Part shown: positions 16,301 to 24,849 of the stretch, in pieces
How positions within the stretch are numbered: the first letter of the stretch is position 1
Layout of the letters: the number at the start of each line of letters is the position of its first letter
DNA from: Pseudonocardiales bacterium
GTDB lineage: Bacteria; Actinomycetota; Actinomycetes; Mycobacteriales; QHCD01
Length of the DNA stretch: 64,000 nt
Reading direction: 5' to 3'
Assembly: GCA_003244255.1 (NCBI GenBank)
Contig: QHCD01000061.1
Span: forward strand, 1-64,000
Notes under the pieces: model-generated
What the model was told of the DNA's origin: nothing
Seen by the model: the letters and a program-made list of their open reading frames with translations, nothing else
The model's database searches: none
Program-made: the position numbers and the translations under genes

Positions 16301-17885
16301 GGTGCGCGATGCGCTCGGCGTCGCGCTGCCCGTCGGCGTGCCGGGGTCGTTCACCGAGCCGGTCCGCGATCCGCTCGGCGATCTGCTCAGCCGGTACACC
16401 CGCACGCACGGGCCGTTTCATGCTGGCGACGTGGCCCTGCGGTTCGGCCTCGGGCCCGCCGTCGTCGTCGACCTGCTGAACCGGCTGGTGGCGGCCGGTC
16501 GGTTGGTCGGGGGGGAGTTCCGGCCGGGCGGCAGCGGCCACGAGTGGTGCGACGCCGAGGTGCTCCGCCGGTTGCGGCGCCGGTCGCTGGCGCGGCTGCG
16601 AGGCGATGCCGAGCCGGTGTCGCCGTCGGCGCTGGGCCGGTTCCTGCCGGCTTGGGCGCAGCTGGTACCGCCCGGCCGCGGGGCGGCGGCACTCGACCGC
16701 GCGCTGGAGCAGCTTGCCGGCGCCGTCGTGCCGGCGTCCGCGCTGGAGTCGCTGATCCTGCCGGCGCGGGTGGAGGGCTACTCGCCCGCGCTGCTGGACG
16801 GGCTTACCGCCGCCGGCGAGATCAGCTGGTGCGGCGCGGGCGGGCTGTCCGGCGGTGACGGCTGGATCTGCCTGGCACCAGCCGATCTCGCGCCCGCCCT
16901 GTTGCCCGAACCCGACCCGGACGTGGTCGCGACGCCGCTGCACGAAGCCGTGCTCACGGTCCTGGACGGCGACACCGCGATGTTCTTCCGTGCGCTCTCC
17001 GACCGCGTCTATGCGGGCGGCACGCTGGGCTCGCCCGACGACACGCTTCTCGGCGCGGCCGTGTGGGACCTGGTCTGGGGCGGCTGGCTCAGCAACGACA
17101 CCCTCGCGCCGCTGCGCGCCTCGGTCATCGGCCGCGCACCGGTGCGGCGGCCTCCCGCGGCGCGGATGCGCCGTCCCGGCCGGGCCCGGCTGCCCACCCG
17201 GGCCGGACCGCCCACCCTGGCCGGTCGGTGGTCGCGCGTGCCCGACCGCGAAGCAGACCCGACCCGGCGCTCGCACGCCGTCGTCGAGGCCCTCCTCGAC
17301 CGGCACGGCGTGCTCACCCGCGGCGCCGTGGCAGCCGAACGGGTCCCCGGTGGATTCGCCGCCGTCTACCGCGTGCTGCGCGCCTTCGAGGAGAGCGGCC
17401 GGGTGCAGCGCGGATACGTCGTCGCCGGGCTGGGCGCCGCGCAGTTCGCGGTCGGCGGGGCGATCAACCGGCTGCGCGGTTTCGCGGCGGAGAAGCGGGA
17501 CCGGCAGCCGGCACTGGTGCTGGCCACGGCCGATCCGGCGAATCCGTACGGCGCCGCGCTGCCGTGGCCGGACCGCGCAGCGGTGCCGGGCTCGGCCACC
17601 GGCCACCGGCCGGGACGCAAGTCAGGCGCGCTGGTGGTGCTCGTGGACGGCGAACTCGCGCTCTACGTCGAGCGGGGCGGCCGGTCGCTGCTGTCGTGGT
17701 CCGACGACCCGGCCGTCCTGCAGGCCGCGGCCGACGCGCTGTCGCTGGCCGTGCGCGAGGGCCGGCTCGGCCGGCTCGCCGTCGAGCGGGCCGACGGCGC
17801 GGGCGTGCACGAATCGCCGCTCGCCGCGGCGCTGGAGGCCGCTGGCTTCCGCCCCACGCCCCGCGGGCTGCGGCTGCGCGCCTGA
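13353..17885 (+). CDS. lhr: large Lhr-type DEAD/DEAH helicase
   Basis: This is a 1510-residue superfamily 2 helicase. Domain 1 has Walker A APTGSGKT (about 45-52), the DEIH box (VDEIHAVCSTKRGAHL) and SATVRP. Domain 2 has the motif VI region GLQRIGRAGH. The winged-helix and beta-barrel Lhr core and a long C-terminal extension follow, making the full-length actinobacterial form. It acts in DNA repair as a 3'-5' translocase that unwinds DNA or DNA:RNA. ATG 13353 is preceded by GGGAAGG; ATG 13359 is an alternative. It is transcribed divergently from the one-carbon operon, and downstream a GlcNAc-kinase-like gene points towards it. Confidence 0.95.
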   Translation: MAMSAAERFSAATRAWLESAFAAPTPAQLGGWDAIGRGEHTLVIAPTGSGKTLAAFLAAIDRLATTPPPDDPLRRCRVLYVSPLKALAIDIERNLRAPLAGIRQQAMRSGLPVPDIAVSTRSGDTPPEERRTFARRPGDILITTPESLFLILTSGAREALRGVETVIVDEIHAVCSTKRGAHLALSLERLDALLGSPAQRIGLSATVRPAEEVARFLGGRSDVTVVAPPSAKTVELDVVVPVEDLAQMGEPTGELPANAAGAQRRSSIWPAVEERILDLIEAHRSTIVFANSRRLAERLTARLNELAYERAEGAPPESTVDGRMPAEMMAQAGSAAGAPAIVARAHHGSVSREQRAVVEEELKAGRLPAVVATSSLELGIDMGAVDLVVQVESPPSVASGLQRIGRAGHHVGVASHGAIFPKHRGDLVPCAVVAERMTAGQIEAIRYPRNALDVLAQQIVAMVAMEDWTVDDVADLVRRAAPFASLPASALESVLDMLSGRYPSDAFAELRPRLTWDRVTGGLRARPGAQRLAVTSGGTIPDRGMFGVFLLGETPVRVGELDEEMVYESRVGDVFLLGTSSWRIEDITHDRVLVSGAPGVPGKMPFWKGDAIGRPLELGRAIGAFVRELSTVDDAAARRRLAAAGLDPWAADNLLGYLAEQRAATGHLPDDRTIVVERFRDELGDWRVVIHSPFGAQVNSPWSLAIAARLRERFGLDVASMHADDGIVLRLPDTDAEPPDADVAVFDPDEVESIVTTAVSTSALFAARFRECAARALLMPRRGPGRRSPLWQQRQRSAQLLSVASDYGSFPVVLETMRECVQDVFDVPGLQSLMRDLQARRVRLVEVETQQGSPFAQSLLFGYVGMFLYDDDTPLAERRAQALSLDTTLLAELLGQAELRELLDPDAVGEVEAELQRLADDRRARDLESTADLLRLLGDLTTDEALARGATPAWLSELEASRRAIRVRIAGAERWIAIEDAGRVRDALGVALPVGVPGSFTEPVRDPLGDLLSRYTRTHGPFHAGDVALRFGLGPAVVVDLLNRLVAAGRLVGGEFRPGGSGHEWCDAEVLRRLRRRSLARLRGDAEPVSPSALGRFLPAWAQLVPPGRGAAALDRALEQLAGAVVPASALESLILPARVEGYSPALLDGLTAAGEISWCGAGGLSGGDGWICLAPADLAPALLPEPDPDVVATPLHEAVLTVLDGDTAMFFRALSDRVYAGGTLGSPDDTLLGAAVWDLVWGGWLSNDTLAPLRASVIGRAPVRRPPAARMRRPGRARLPTRAGPPTLAGRWSRVPDREADPTRRSHAVVEALLDRHGVLTRGAVAAERVPGGFAAVYRVLRAFEESGRVQRGYVVAGLGAAQFAVGGAINRLRGFAAEKRDRQPALVLATADPANPYGAALPWPDRAAVPGSATGHRPGRKSGALVVLVDGELALYVERGGRSLLSWSDDPAVLQAAADALSLAVREGRLGRLAVERADGAGVHESPLAAALEAAGFRPTPRGLRLRA

Positions 17886-17898
17886 TGACCGCCGTCGT

Positions 17899-17940
17899 CC
17901 GGCGCCGCGGACGCCGATGGATCGGCCACTGCGGCGCCGG
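17899..17940. terminator. inverted repeat between convergent lhr and sugar-kinase genes
   Basis: A perfect 10-base inverted repeat, CCGGCGCCGC (17899-17908) and GCGGCGCCGG (17931-17940), with a 22-base loop, lies between two converging genes. It lacks a U-tract, as is usual in GC-rich actinobacteria, and could act as a bidirectional terminator. Confidence 0.5.
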
Positions 17941-17992
17941 TACGGTGCCGCTTGACGCCGTGACTGTCGGCGCCCGGTCGCGGTCGGATCGC

Positions 17993-18982
17993 CTACGCAG
18001 TGGCGACGAGGTGCGCGTGCACCGCGGGGTCGGCGCCAGCGTCGAGCAACCGGATCGCGCTCCAGGCGGCACCGGCCGCTCCATCGCGGGCATCCACGGG
18101 CTCGACGCCGAATCGGGTGCGGAGGCCGGCCCGGACGGCCGCGCGCAGCGGGCCCTCGGCCAGCAACACGCTGCCGGCCAGCACGACTTCCGCTGTGGAT
18201 GTGGCGGCGCGCAGCATCGACACCTCGTCGAGCAGCAGCGCGGCGGCGCGGATGATGAGCTCGCTGGCGACCCGATCACCCGCCGCGGCCATCGTGGAGG
18301 CGAGCGGAGCCAATCGGGCGAGCGCGATCGGCGGGCTCGCGTAGACGGCGCGCAGGATCGCGACGACGGCCGGTTCGGATCCCGGCTCGGAGGCGGAACA
18401 CAGCGGCGCCGGCACCTGCAGCGCCAAGCAGACGGGAGCGGTCAGCACTGTCGGGGGGCCGCGGCGCTCGAGGTCGGCGAGAGCGGCACGCACGACCTCG
18501 CGACCAAGCCACATCGCCGAGCCGTCGTCGCCGAGCAGCCAGCCGTGACCGTCGAGCCGCCGACGCAACCGGCCCTCGCGGACCTCCGCGACGACGGCAC
18601 CGGTGCCCGCCAGCACGAGCACGCCGTCGAGTTCCGACGTGCCGGCCGCGAAGGCGACCTCGATGTCCGAGCGCAGTTCGGTTCGCACCTGCGGGCCGAT
18701 GTCGACGACCGCGGATCGCACGGCGTCGGCCAGATCATCCGCTACAGTCTCGGCACCCGCGAGCCCGACGACCATCGCCGCGACGCGGCCCGGATCGTCC
18801 ACTGTGGACAGGGCAGCGGTCACGGCGTCGGCGATCGCCGCGACGGCGCGCTCCCGCCCTTGCGAGACGGGGTTCGCCGCGCCGGCCAGTCCGGTGCCCA
18901 GTCGCGTCCCGGCCACGTCCGCGACCAGCGCGCGCACTCGGGTGCCCCCGGCGTCGACGCCGATCACCAGCGCAGCGGCCAC
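17993..18982 (-). CDS. BadF/BadG-type ATPase, N-acetylglucosamine kinase-like
   Basis: This 329-residue protein has the actin-like ATPase fold of N-acetylglucosamine kinases. Phosphate-1 motif is VIGVDAGGTRVRALV, the adenosine-region motif is VLAGTGAVVAEV, and GHGWLLGDDGSAMWLGRE is a block typical of GlcNAc kinases. It probably phosphorylates an amino sugar taken up or recycled from the cell wall. It stands alone, convergent to lhr and divergent from the glycosylase gene 54 bases away. Substrate specificity is inferred from family resemblance only. Confidence 0.82.
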   Translation of the reverse strand: MAAALVIGVDAGGTRVRALVADVAGTRLGTGLAGAANPVSQGRERAVAAIADAVTAALSTVDDPGRVAAMVVGLAGAETVADDLADAVRSAVVDIGPQVRTELRSDIEVAFAAGTSELDGVLVLAGTGAVVAEVREGRLRRRLDGHGWLLGDDGSAMWLGREVVRAALADLERRGPPTVLTAPVCLALQVPAPLCSASEPGSEPAVVAILRAVYASPPIALARLAPLASTMAAAGDRVASELIIRAAALLLDEVSMLRAATSTAEVVLAGSVLLAEGPLRAAVRAGLRTRFGVEPVDARDGAAGAAWSAIRLLDAGADPAVHAHLVATA

Positions 18983-19036
18983 CGCGCGACCCTATCCGCT
19001 CCTCCGTGCCTGCAGCGGCGATGGTGAGATGGCACC

Positions 19037-19894
19037 ATGCCTGAGGGCGACACGGTCTGGCTCGCGGCGCTGCGGATGCGCGCCGCGCTGGCCGGCCGCA
19101 CCCTGACCCACGCCGACCTGCGCGTGCCACGGCAAGCCAACACCGACCTCTGCGGTCACGACGTCGTCGACGTGATCGCCCGCGGCAAGCACATGCTCAC
19201 GCGGCTCTCGAGTGATCTCACCCTGCACAGCCACTTCCTGATGGACGGCTCGTGGCGCATCGGCCGAAGCGGCGCACCATGGCGGGGCGGTCCCGGACAC
19301 ACCGTGCGGGCCGTGCTCGCGAACGAGCAATGGCAGGCCCTCGGCTACCAGCTGCACGACATCGCCGTGCTCCCGACGAGCGAGGAGACAACGCTGGTCG
19401 GCCACCTGGGACCCGATGTGCTCGGCCCGGACTGGGACGCACGGCATGCGGCCGCCAACCTGCGTGGTGATCCGGCGCGGCCGATCGGCGAGGCGCTGCT
19501 CGACCAGCGCAACCTGGCCGGCCTCGGCACGGTGTACGAGAGCGAGACGCTCTTCCTCTGCCGGATCTCGCCGTGGACGCCGGTCGGTGACGTCGACGCC
19601 ATCGACGACGTCGTCGCGACGGCTCACCGGCTGCTTAACGCCAACCGCCAGCACCCGGAGCAGTCGACGACCGGAAGCCGCCGGCGCGGCGAGGAGCATT
19701 GGGTCTACGCACGCCGGCGGCTGCCGTGCCGGCGCTGCGGATCGGCGGTGCGGTGCGCCCGGATCGGCGCCGCGCCGAACGACCGGGTGGCGTACTGGTG
19801 TCCGAGCTGCCAGCACGGACCGGCGCCGGCTGTCGATCCCGGGCCGTCCCGTTCGTCAGCACACCGACGACCACACAGAGGGAGGACACCGTGA
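19037..19894 (+). CDS. Fpg/Nei-family DNA glycosylase (endonuclease VIII-like)
   Basis: This 285-residue base-excision glycosylase starts MPEGDTVW. After Met removal, Pro1 is the Schiff-base nucleophile and Glu2 the catalytic acid. The helix-two-turn-helix region (ALLDQRNLAGLGTVYESETL) is intact, and the C-terminal zinc finger is formed by CRRCG and CPSC. The MPEGDTVW start is typical of actinobacterial Nei1/Nei2 proteins that excise oxidised pyrimidines. About 35 residues follow the zinc finger as a disordered tail, and the stop overlaps the next start (GTGA), so it is coupled to the DGPF/sigma genes. Confidence 0.93.
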   Translation: MPEGDTVWLAALRMRAALAGRTLTHADLRVPRQANTDLCGHDVVDVIARGKHMLTRLSSDLTLHSHFLMDGSWRIGRSGAPWRGGPGHTVRAVLANEQWQALGYQLHDIAVLPTSEETTLVGHLGPDVLGPDWDARHAAANLRGDPARPIGEALLDQRNLAGLGTVYESETLFLCRISPWTPVGDVDAIDDVVATAHRLLNANRQHPEQSTTGSRRRGEEHWVYARRRLPCRRCGSAVRCARIGAAPNDRVAYWCPSCQHGPAPAVDPGPSRSSAHRRPHRGRTP

Positions 19895-20229
19895 AGTTCG
19901 CACTGTTGATCTACGGCCAGGACGAGCCGTACCGGGCGCTGAGCGAGGCTCAGACCAAGGCCATGTACGCCGACCACGAACGCTTCGGCGCCATGCTCAA
20001 GGAGCGCGGCGCCGCCGTCGGCGGGGCCGAACTGGACATCGAGCCAATCCGCACGATGCGCATCCGCGACGGCGAGCGGGTGGTCACCGACGGCCCGTTC
20101 GCCGAAGCGCCGGAGGGGCTCGGCGGCTGGTACATGGTCGAGGCCGCCGATGTCGACGAGGCGACGGAGCTGGCCAGGTCGTTGCCGATCCTGCCGACCG
20201 ACGGCATCGAGATCCGCGCCGTCAAGTGA
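19891..20229 (+). CDS. DGPF/YCII-family protein 1, sigma-factor partner
   Basis: This 112-residue YCII-fold protein opens VKFALLIYGQDEPYRALSE and carries the hallmark TDGPFAEAPEGLGGWYMV. GTG 19891 is chosen because GAGGGAGG lies about 8 bases upstream; the frame is open further upstream, but only in the shadow of the glycosylase gene. DGPF proteins are regularly encoded beside ECF42-type sigma factors, with an undefined role in the same stress response. It is followed by a second, different DGPF gene and then the sigma factor, in one tight transcript. Confidence 0.9.
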   Translation: MKFALLIYGQDEPYRALSEAQTKAMYADHERFGAMLKERGAAVGGAELDIEPIRTMRIRDGERVVTDGPFAEAPEGLGGWYMVEAADVDEATELARSLPILPTDGIEIRAVK

Positions 20230-20239
20230 GGGATCGCCG

Positions 20240-20578
20240 ATGAGATTCCTGTTCCTCGTCTTCGACGATCCCGCCGTCGCCGCGACGATCACCGACGACG
20301 ACCGGCGCACCTACGCCGGGCAGTTCCGCGCCTATACCGACCGACTGCGAACCGCCGGCGTCCTCGTCGACGCTGCCGGCCTCGACGACCCCGACACCGC
20401 GACGACCGTTCGCCCGGCGGACGGGGTGATCACCGACGGACCGTACGCGGAGGCGACCGAGGCGCTTGGCGCGTTCTTCCACGTCGACTGTGCCGATCTG
20501 GACGTGGCGCTGTCCTACGCCCACGACGTCCCCGTCGCGACGGGCGTCACCGTGGAGGTGCGGCCAACGTTCACATGA
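20240..20578 (+). CDS. DGPF/YCII-family protein 2, sigma-factor partner
   Basis: This second 112-residue YCII-fold protein starts MRFLFLVFDDPAVAATITDD and has the variant motif TDGPYAEATEALGAFFHV, with Tyr replacing Phe in DGPF. It is the same length as its neighbour but clearly diverged from it, so the pair arose by an old duplication or separate recruitment. It begins 10 bases after the first DGPF gene, and its stop overlaps the sigma-factor ATG (ATGA). The two may form a heteromer. Confidence 0.88.
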   Translation: MRFLFLVFDDPAVAATITDDDRRTYAGQFRAYTDRLRTAGVLVDAAGLDDPDTATTVRPADGVITDGPYAEATEALGAFFHVDCADLDVALSYAHDVPVATGVTVEVRPTFT

Positions 20579-21870
20579 CCGGATCGCGCACCGGACCGGC
20601 ACCCACCGCGGCTACGGCCGCACTCGAGCGGGCCCACCGCGAGCACTGGGGCCGCCTGCTCGCTCTGCTTATCGGAGTCGTCCGCAGTCTCGACGTCGCC
20701 GAGGACGCGCTCGCCGATTCGTTCGCGGCCGCGGTGGACCGGTGGCCTGTCGACGGCGTACCGGACCGGCCTGAGGCGTGGCTGCTGACCGTGGCCCGAC
20801 GCCGCGCCGTCGACCGGCTGCGGCGCGACGCGACGCTGGCCCGCAAGCTGCCGCTGCTCATCATCGACCGGGCCGCCGAGGCGACCATCGACGGACCCGA
20901 GGGCCTGCTGGATCGACCCGTGACGACGATCCCCGACGAACGGCTGCGACTGCTGTTCACGTGCTGTCATCCCGCGCTGGCGATTGAGGCGCGGGTGGCG
21001 CTGACGCTGCGCTGTGTCGGCGGGCTCTCGACGGCGGAGGTCGCGCGCGCGTTCCTGGTGTCCGAGCCGACGATCGCCGCCCGGATCACCCGCGCCAAGA
21101 AGAAGATCGCCGCCGCGGGCGTGCCCTACCGCGTGCCGGCCGACAGCGAGCTGCCCGAGCGCCTGGACGGCGTCCTGGCAGTGCTGTACTCGGTCTTCAC
21201 CGAGGGGTACGCCGCGTCGTCGGGGCCTGGACCGGTGCGCGCGGACCTTGCCGGCGAGGCGATCCGGCTGACCCGCGTCGTCGTCGCTCTGATGCCCGAC
21301 GAGGCCGAGGCGATCGCGCTGCTCGCGCTGATGCTGTTGCAGCACTCCCGTCGCAACGCCCGGGTGGACCGGGCCGGTGACCTCGTGCTGCTTGCCGATC
21401 AGAATCGCGACCGCTGGCGCCACGACGAGATCGCCGAGGCGTTCGACCTCCTGTCCGGCGCTGCCCGGGGTCGGATCGGCAGCTACCTGCTCCAGGCGAC
21501 GATCGCCGCCGAGCACGCCCGCGCGAGGCACGCGGCGGACACGGACTGGGCGCGCATCGCCGAGCTCTACGCCGTGCTCGACGGGCTCACCGGTTCGCCC
21601 GTGGTTCGTCTCAACCGGGCGGTGGCGGTGGCCGAGGTCGACGGTCCGCGGGCCGCGCTCCAGCTGCTGGACGGACTGCAGGAGCCGCTGGCCCGTCACC
21701 ATCTCTTCTACGCCGCCCGGGCCCGGTTCGCCTGCGGCGTAGGCGATCACGCCGCCGCCGTCGACGACTACGACCGTGCGCTGGCGCTCTCCGGTGTCGA
21801 CGCCGATCGCGCGTTGCTCACCCGCCGGCGGGCCGCCTGTGCCACCCACCGGACCCAGCCGCCCGACTGA
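20575..21870 (+). CDS. ECF42-like RNA polymerase sigma factor with C-terminal extension
   Basis: This is a 431-residue sigma-70-family protein. Region 2 occupies about residues 15-80 (VVRSLDVAEDALADSFAAAV, with WLLTVARRRAVDRLRR). Region 4 lies at about 125-185 (LRCVGGLSTAEVARAFLVSE, RITRAKKKI). A long helical, TPR-like C-terminal extension follows (about 190-431), including LYSVFTEGYAASSGPG and LNRAVAVAEVDGPRAAL, as in the ECF42 group. No anti-sigma gene is adjacent; in this group the extension itself is thought to control activity. It is translationally coupled to two DGPF genes. Confidence 0.93.
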   Translation: MTGSRTGPAPTAATAALERAHREHWGRLLALLIGVVRSLDVAEDALADSFAAAVDRWPVDGVPDRPEAWLLTVARRRAVDRLRRDATLARKLPLLIIDRAAEATIDGPEGLLDRPVTTIPDERLRLLFTCCHPALAIEARVALTLRCVGGLSTAEVARAFLVSEPTIAARITRAKKKIAAAGVPYRVPADSELPERLDGVLAVLYSVFTEGYAASSGPGPVRADLAGEAIRLTRVVVALMPDEAEAIALLALMLLQHSRRNARVDRAGDLVLLADQNRDRWRHDEIAEAFDLLSGAARGRIGSYLLQATIAAEHARARHAADTDWARIAELYAVLDGLTGSPVVRLNRAVAVAEVDGPRAALQLLDGLQEPLARHHLFYAARARFACGVGDHAAAVDDYDRALALSGVDADRALLTRRRAACATHRTQPPD

Positions 21871-21896
21871 TCCAGCCTCGATCGGGAGCCGCGGCG

Positions 21897-22622
21897 TCAG
21901 CGACCGCGGTCGAGCTCGCGCAGGCCGCTGGCCAGGCCCGCAAGCCGGTCGGCGGCGTCGGAGAGATCCTGCAGCGCGAGCGGCGCAGGCTCCCGCTGCC
22001 CCGCCGCGACCGCCTCGCCGGCGGCCGACACCAGCCGCTCGTAGCCGGCGACGCCGTCGGCGAGCCGGCCGCCCATCGCGCGGACGGCGGCGGTCAGGCC
22101 GCCGGCCGCCTGGCTCGAGCCGGCGGACTCGACGGCGACCACCCGGGCAGCGTAGGCGCGGAGCTCCTGTGCGGCGGCAGCAGCGTCGGCACCGGTGTCG
22201 ACGGCGGCGGGTCCAAGGATGGCGAGCAGCTCGGCGAGCGCCCTCTCGGCGATCGTCAGCCGTTCGATCGGTGCGCGGGCCACCGACCGCCGGGGCGGCA
22301 TGGGCGGGCGCGGCTCGGGCATCGGGACGTGGTGCAGTCGCCACACCCGTCGAGCCGCTGCGGTGGTACTGACGAGACCGGCCGCGGCGACGACGGCGAC
22401 GAAGCCGCCGACCACCTCGGCTCCATTGGCGATCGCCTCGCCGGCGACGACGGAGACCGCGGCCGTGGGCGCGCCGCGGACCCCGAGTCCCCAGCGCGCT
22501 CGGCGCCGCTGGCGGCGCAGCCGCGCGGCCGGATCCCGGAACGCGGTCAGGCCATGGCGGACACCGGAGACGACCTCGGCCGCGCGCCGGGCCGCGCGCG
22601 CAGCGCGATCATCGGGGCTCAT
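21897..22622 (-). CDS. pspM: PspM-like phage-shock envelope-stress membrane protein
   Basis: This 241-residue protein is basic at its N-terminus, with a hydrophobic pair of segments at about 50-95 (AVSVVAGEAIANGAEVVGGF, VAVVAAAGLV). An Ala-rich helical C-terminal half follows. Its size, topology and position directly after pspA match the actinobacterial PspM (mycobacterial Rv2743c-type), which helps anchor PspA during envelope stress. Sequence conservation in this family is low, so the call rests mainly on context. It converges with the ECF42 gene, and only 26 bases separate their stops. Confidence 0.7.
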   Translation of the reverse strand: MSPDDRAARAARRAAEVVSGVRHGLTAFRDPAARLRRQRRRARWGLGVRGAPTAAVSVVAGEAIANGAEVVGGFVAVVAAAGLVSTTAAARRVWRLHHVPMPEPRPPMPPRRSVARAPIERLTIAERALAELLAILGPAAVDTGADAAAAAQELRAYAARVVAVESAGSSQAAGGLTAAVRAMGGRLADGVAGYERLVSAAGEAVAAGQREPAPLALQDLSDAADRLAGLASGLRELDRGR

Positions 22623-22643
22623 GGATTCCGCCCGCGCAGTTGG

Positions 22644-23507
22644 CTAGTTGTGCTGGTCGGCCTGCGGCTCCGCCGCCGGAGTGGCAGGAGCACCGCCGAC
22701 CTCCGATGCGCTGTTACCGTCGGCGGCCTGCGCGGTGGCGCCGGGCTCGATGGCGGGCGTCGAGGCGGAGTCGCCCGCCGTGATCTCACCGGCGATGCTG
22801 GCGCGGATCTCCTCCAGCCGCGCCGAACCGGCCATGTCCATCGTGGAGCGCTCGACCTCGAGCATGCGGCCCTCGACGGAGGTGCTGGCGAGTTCGGCCT
22901 GGCCCAGCGCGGTGGCGTAGCGGCGTTCGATCTTGTCCTGCACCTCGGCGAGCGACGGCACGTTCCCGGGCGCGGCAAGCTGTGACACCTGCTGCAGCGA
23001 CGCGGAGACGCGCTCCTGCATCTTCGCCTGTTCCAGCTGGCTCAACAGCTTGGTGCGCTCGGCCAGCTTCTGCTTGAGCATCGACTCGTTCTGCTCGACC
23101 GCCTTGCGCGCCTGCGCCGCCGCCGTCACCGACTGGTCGTGCAGGTTCTTCAGGTCGGTCATCTGCTGTTCTTCGGTCACCAGCGTGTTGGCGATGGTCT
23201 GGGCGGTCTGCTCGAAGTCGGCGGCCTTCTCGGCGTTGCCGGCCTGCTTCTCCTTGTCGGCGAGCACCAGTGCCTGGCGGGTCTGCGCCTGCAGCCGTTC
23301 GACCTGCGACATCTTGTTCGACAGCTTCATCTCAAGCTGCCGTTGGTTGCCGATCACCTGGGCGGCCTGCTGGGTGAGCGCGGAATGGCCGCGCTGTGCC
23401 TCCTCGATCGCCTGCTGGATCTGGATCTTCGGGTCGGCCCTCTCATCGACCTTCGCCCCGAACCACGACATGAAGTACTTCCACGACTTCACGAAGGGGT
23501 TGGCCAT
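22644..23507 (-). CDS. pspA: PspA/IM30 envelope-stress protein
   Basis: This 287-residue protein starts [20 protein letters not shown], the amphipathic membrane-binding helix, followed by long coiled coils (about 25-220). The polar C-terminal tail is Ala/Pro-rich. PspA oligomerises on stressed membranes and maintains integrity. ATG 23507 has GGGAGG about 11 bases upstream. The frame stays open upstream for another 46 codons through a tandem repeat, so a longer N-terminal form cannot be excluded. The order clgR-pspA-pspM matches the mycobacterial psp operon, where ClgR activates transcription. Confidence 0.95.
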   Translation of the reverse strand: MANPFVKSWKYFMSWFGAKVDERADPKIQIQQAIEEAQRGHSALTQQAAQVIGNQRQLEMKLSNKMSQVERLQAQTRQALVLADKEKQAGNAEKAADFEQTAQTIANTLVTEEQQMTDLKNLHDQSVTAAAQARKAVEQNESMLKQKLAERTKLLSQLEQAKMQERVSASLQQVSQLAAPGNVPSLAEVQDKIERRYATALGQAELASTSVEGRMLEVERSTMDMAGSARLEEIRASIAGEITAGDSASTPAIEPGATAQAADGNSASEVGGAPATPAAEPQADQHN

Positions 23508-23529
23508 GATCGCGTGTCCTCCCGGTTTG

Positions 23530-23628
23530 CCCAGTTCCAAGGTGCCCAGTTCCAAGGTGCCCAGTTCCAAGGTGCCCAGTGCCAAGGTGCCCAGGGCCAT
23601 GGTGCCTAGTGCCAAGGTGCCCAGGTGC
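23530..23628 (-). repeat. 15-base tandem array upstream of pspA
   Basis: Six near-identical 15-base units (consensus on the + strand CCCAGTTCCAAGGTG) run from 23530 to 23619, with a partial seventh to 23628. Three units are identical and the others differ at one to three positions. The period is a multiple of three and the minus-strand frame is continuous with pspA, where it would encode repeated [10 protein letters not shown]. The rest of the clgR-pspA gap (23629-23827) shows no gene. Confidence 0.92.
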
Positions 23629-23827
23629 GGATTGCACAGATGCACACGGGCGCACCGCTGCGGCGCGCCGCCGACATCATCTCACCGGCCATCGTCTCAC
23701 GCGCGCGGCGGTTGGTCCCCTTCCCTCATGCGGAGGGTCGGAGGACGTCTCTTGCGCGTGCTGCCTCGCGGTGGACATCCCTTCGGGCTCAACCGAGCGG
23801 CCGGTGATGCTGGTCGTCACGCCGGGA

Positions 23828-24196
23828 CTAGACGCCGACCGCGACCGCCCGGGGCTCGGCGCCGGCCCGTGGCTGCGGGATGACGACCTTTGTCATCGGC
23901 CGGACAGCGATGCTCCGCCGCCCCGCGGACACCCGGGTGACGACGGCGGGCTCGACACCCACTTCGGCGTCGCGCAGGGCGTCACTGGCCTCGCGGAGCA
24001 CCTCGGAGAGTGGCAGGTCCAGCGCATCACAGATCGAGCCGAGCAGCTCGGAGGATGCCTCTTTCTGCCCGCGCTCCACCTCGGAGAGGTATCCCAGGCT
24101 GACGCGGGCGCTGGTGGACACCTCCCGCAGGGTCCGCTGCTGGCGCAGCCGCTGACCGCGTAGGGTCTCGCCGATAACCCGGCGTAGAAGAGCCAT
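23828..24196 (-). CDS. clgR: ClgR-type XRE transcriptional activator
   Basis: This 122-residue protein has an N-terminal helix-turn-helix (about 10-68) with [20 protein letters not shown] followed by [16 protein letters not shown], diagnostic of ClgR. ClgR activates clp protease genes and, in mycobacteria, the psp operon. ATG 24196 follows AAAGGGG at suitable spacing. The C-terminus ends with a short Ala/Val tail, which in relatives is a Clp degradation signal (here AVAVGV). It sits between cinA and pspA in the usual actinobacterial order. Confidence 0.93.
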   Translation of the reverse strand: MALLRRVIGETLRGQRLRQQRTLREVSTSARVSLGYLSEVERGQKEASSELLGSICDALDLPLSEVLREASDALRDAEVGVEPAVVTRVSAGRRSIAVRPMTKVVIPQPRAGAEPRAVAVGV

Positions 24197-24342
24197 CTGC
24201 CGCACCCCTTTCGCATGTCGTGCAGCCACCGTACCTCGCACCGGCACGGCGCCCGCGCCGGCGGGTCGCGACGGCTGCCAGCGTCCGCCCACGGCGTAAC
24301 GCCGCGCGCGGGGCGGGGATTCCGTTTCGGATGCGGCAGCTC

Positions 24343-24849
24343 TCACCCCGGCGACGGCAGGCCGAGCTCCTGGCCGAGCAGGCTGAGCGCGGCGACGACG
24401 GCGCCGGCGCGCACCTGCTCGCGATCGCCGGGGAGCACCGTCCGGTGCACCACGGTGGTCCGGTCCGGCGCCGCGAGTCCCGCGTACACCGTGCCGACCG
24501 CAACCCCGTCCTGTTCGGTGGGGCCGGCGACGCCGGTGAGCGCCAGCCCGAAAGTTGCGCCGAGGCGGACGCGCACGGCGGCGGCCAGGGCGGCCGTCAC
24601 CGGCTCGCTGACGGGGCCGTGGGCGGCGAGCAGGTCGGCCGGTACTCCGCCGAGCGTCACCTTCAGGTCGGTGGCGTACACCACGACGCCGCCCCGCACG
24701 GTCGCACTGGCGCCGGGCGTGGCGGTGAGCGCCGCGGCCAGCAGTCCGGCGGTCAGCGATTCGGCAACGGCGACCGTCGCCCCGCGCGCGAGCAGCGCGC
24801 CGTGCACCTGCGCAGCGTGGACGAGCACGGCGGACGGAGGTTCGGTCAC
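24343..24849 (-). CDS. cinA: CinA C-terminal-type nicotinamide-nucleotide amidase
   Basis: This 168-residue protein corresponds to the stand-alone CinA C-terminal (PncC) domain. It contains [34 protein letters not shown] and the [19 protein letters not shown] region, which holds the catalytic Ser/Thr environment. It deamidates nicotinamide mononucleotide to recycle NAD degradation products. GTG 24849 overlaps the pgsA stop by 4 bases. The linkage pgsA-cinA-clgR is typical of actinobacteria. Confidence 0.92.
   Translation of the reverse strand: MTEPPSAVLVHAAQVHGALLARGATVAVAESLTAGLLAAALTATPGASATVRGGVVVYATDLKVTLGGVPADLLAAHGPVSEPVTAALAAAVRVRLGATFGLALTGVAGPTEQDGVAVGTVYAGLAAPDRTTVVHRTVLPGDREQVRAGAVVAALSLLGQELGLPSPG

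Noticed and set aside
16002-17606. Long antisense open frame within lhr
   Set aside because: Its protein is low-complexity and Arg/Pro/Gly-rich, as expected from the third-codon GC bias of the real gene, and it matches no family.
23530-23628. CRISPR array
   Set aside because: The units are directly adjacent without unique spacers and are only 15 bases long.
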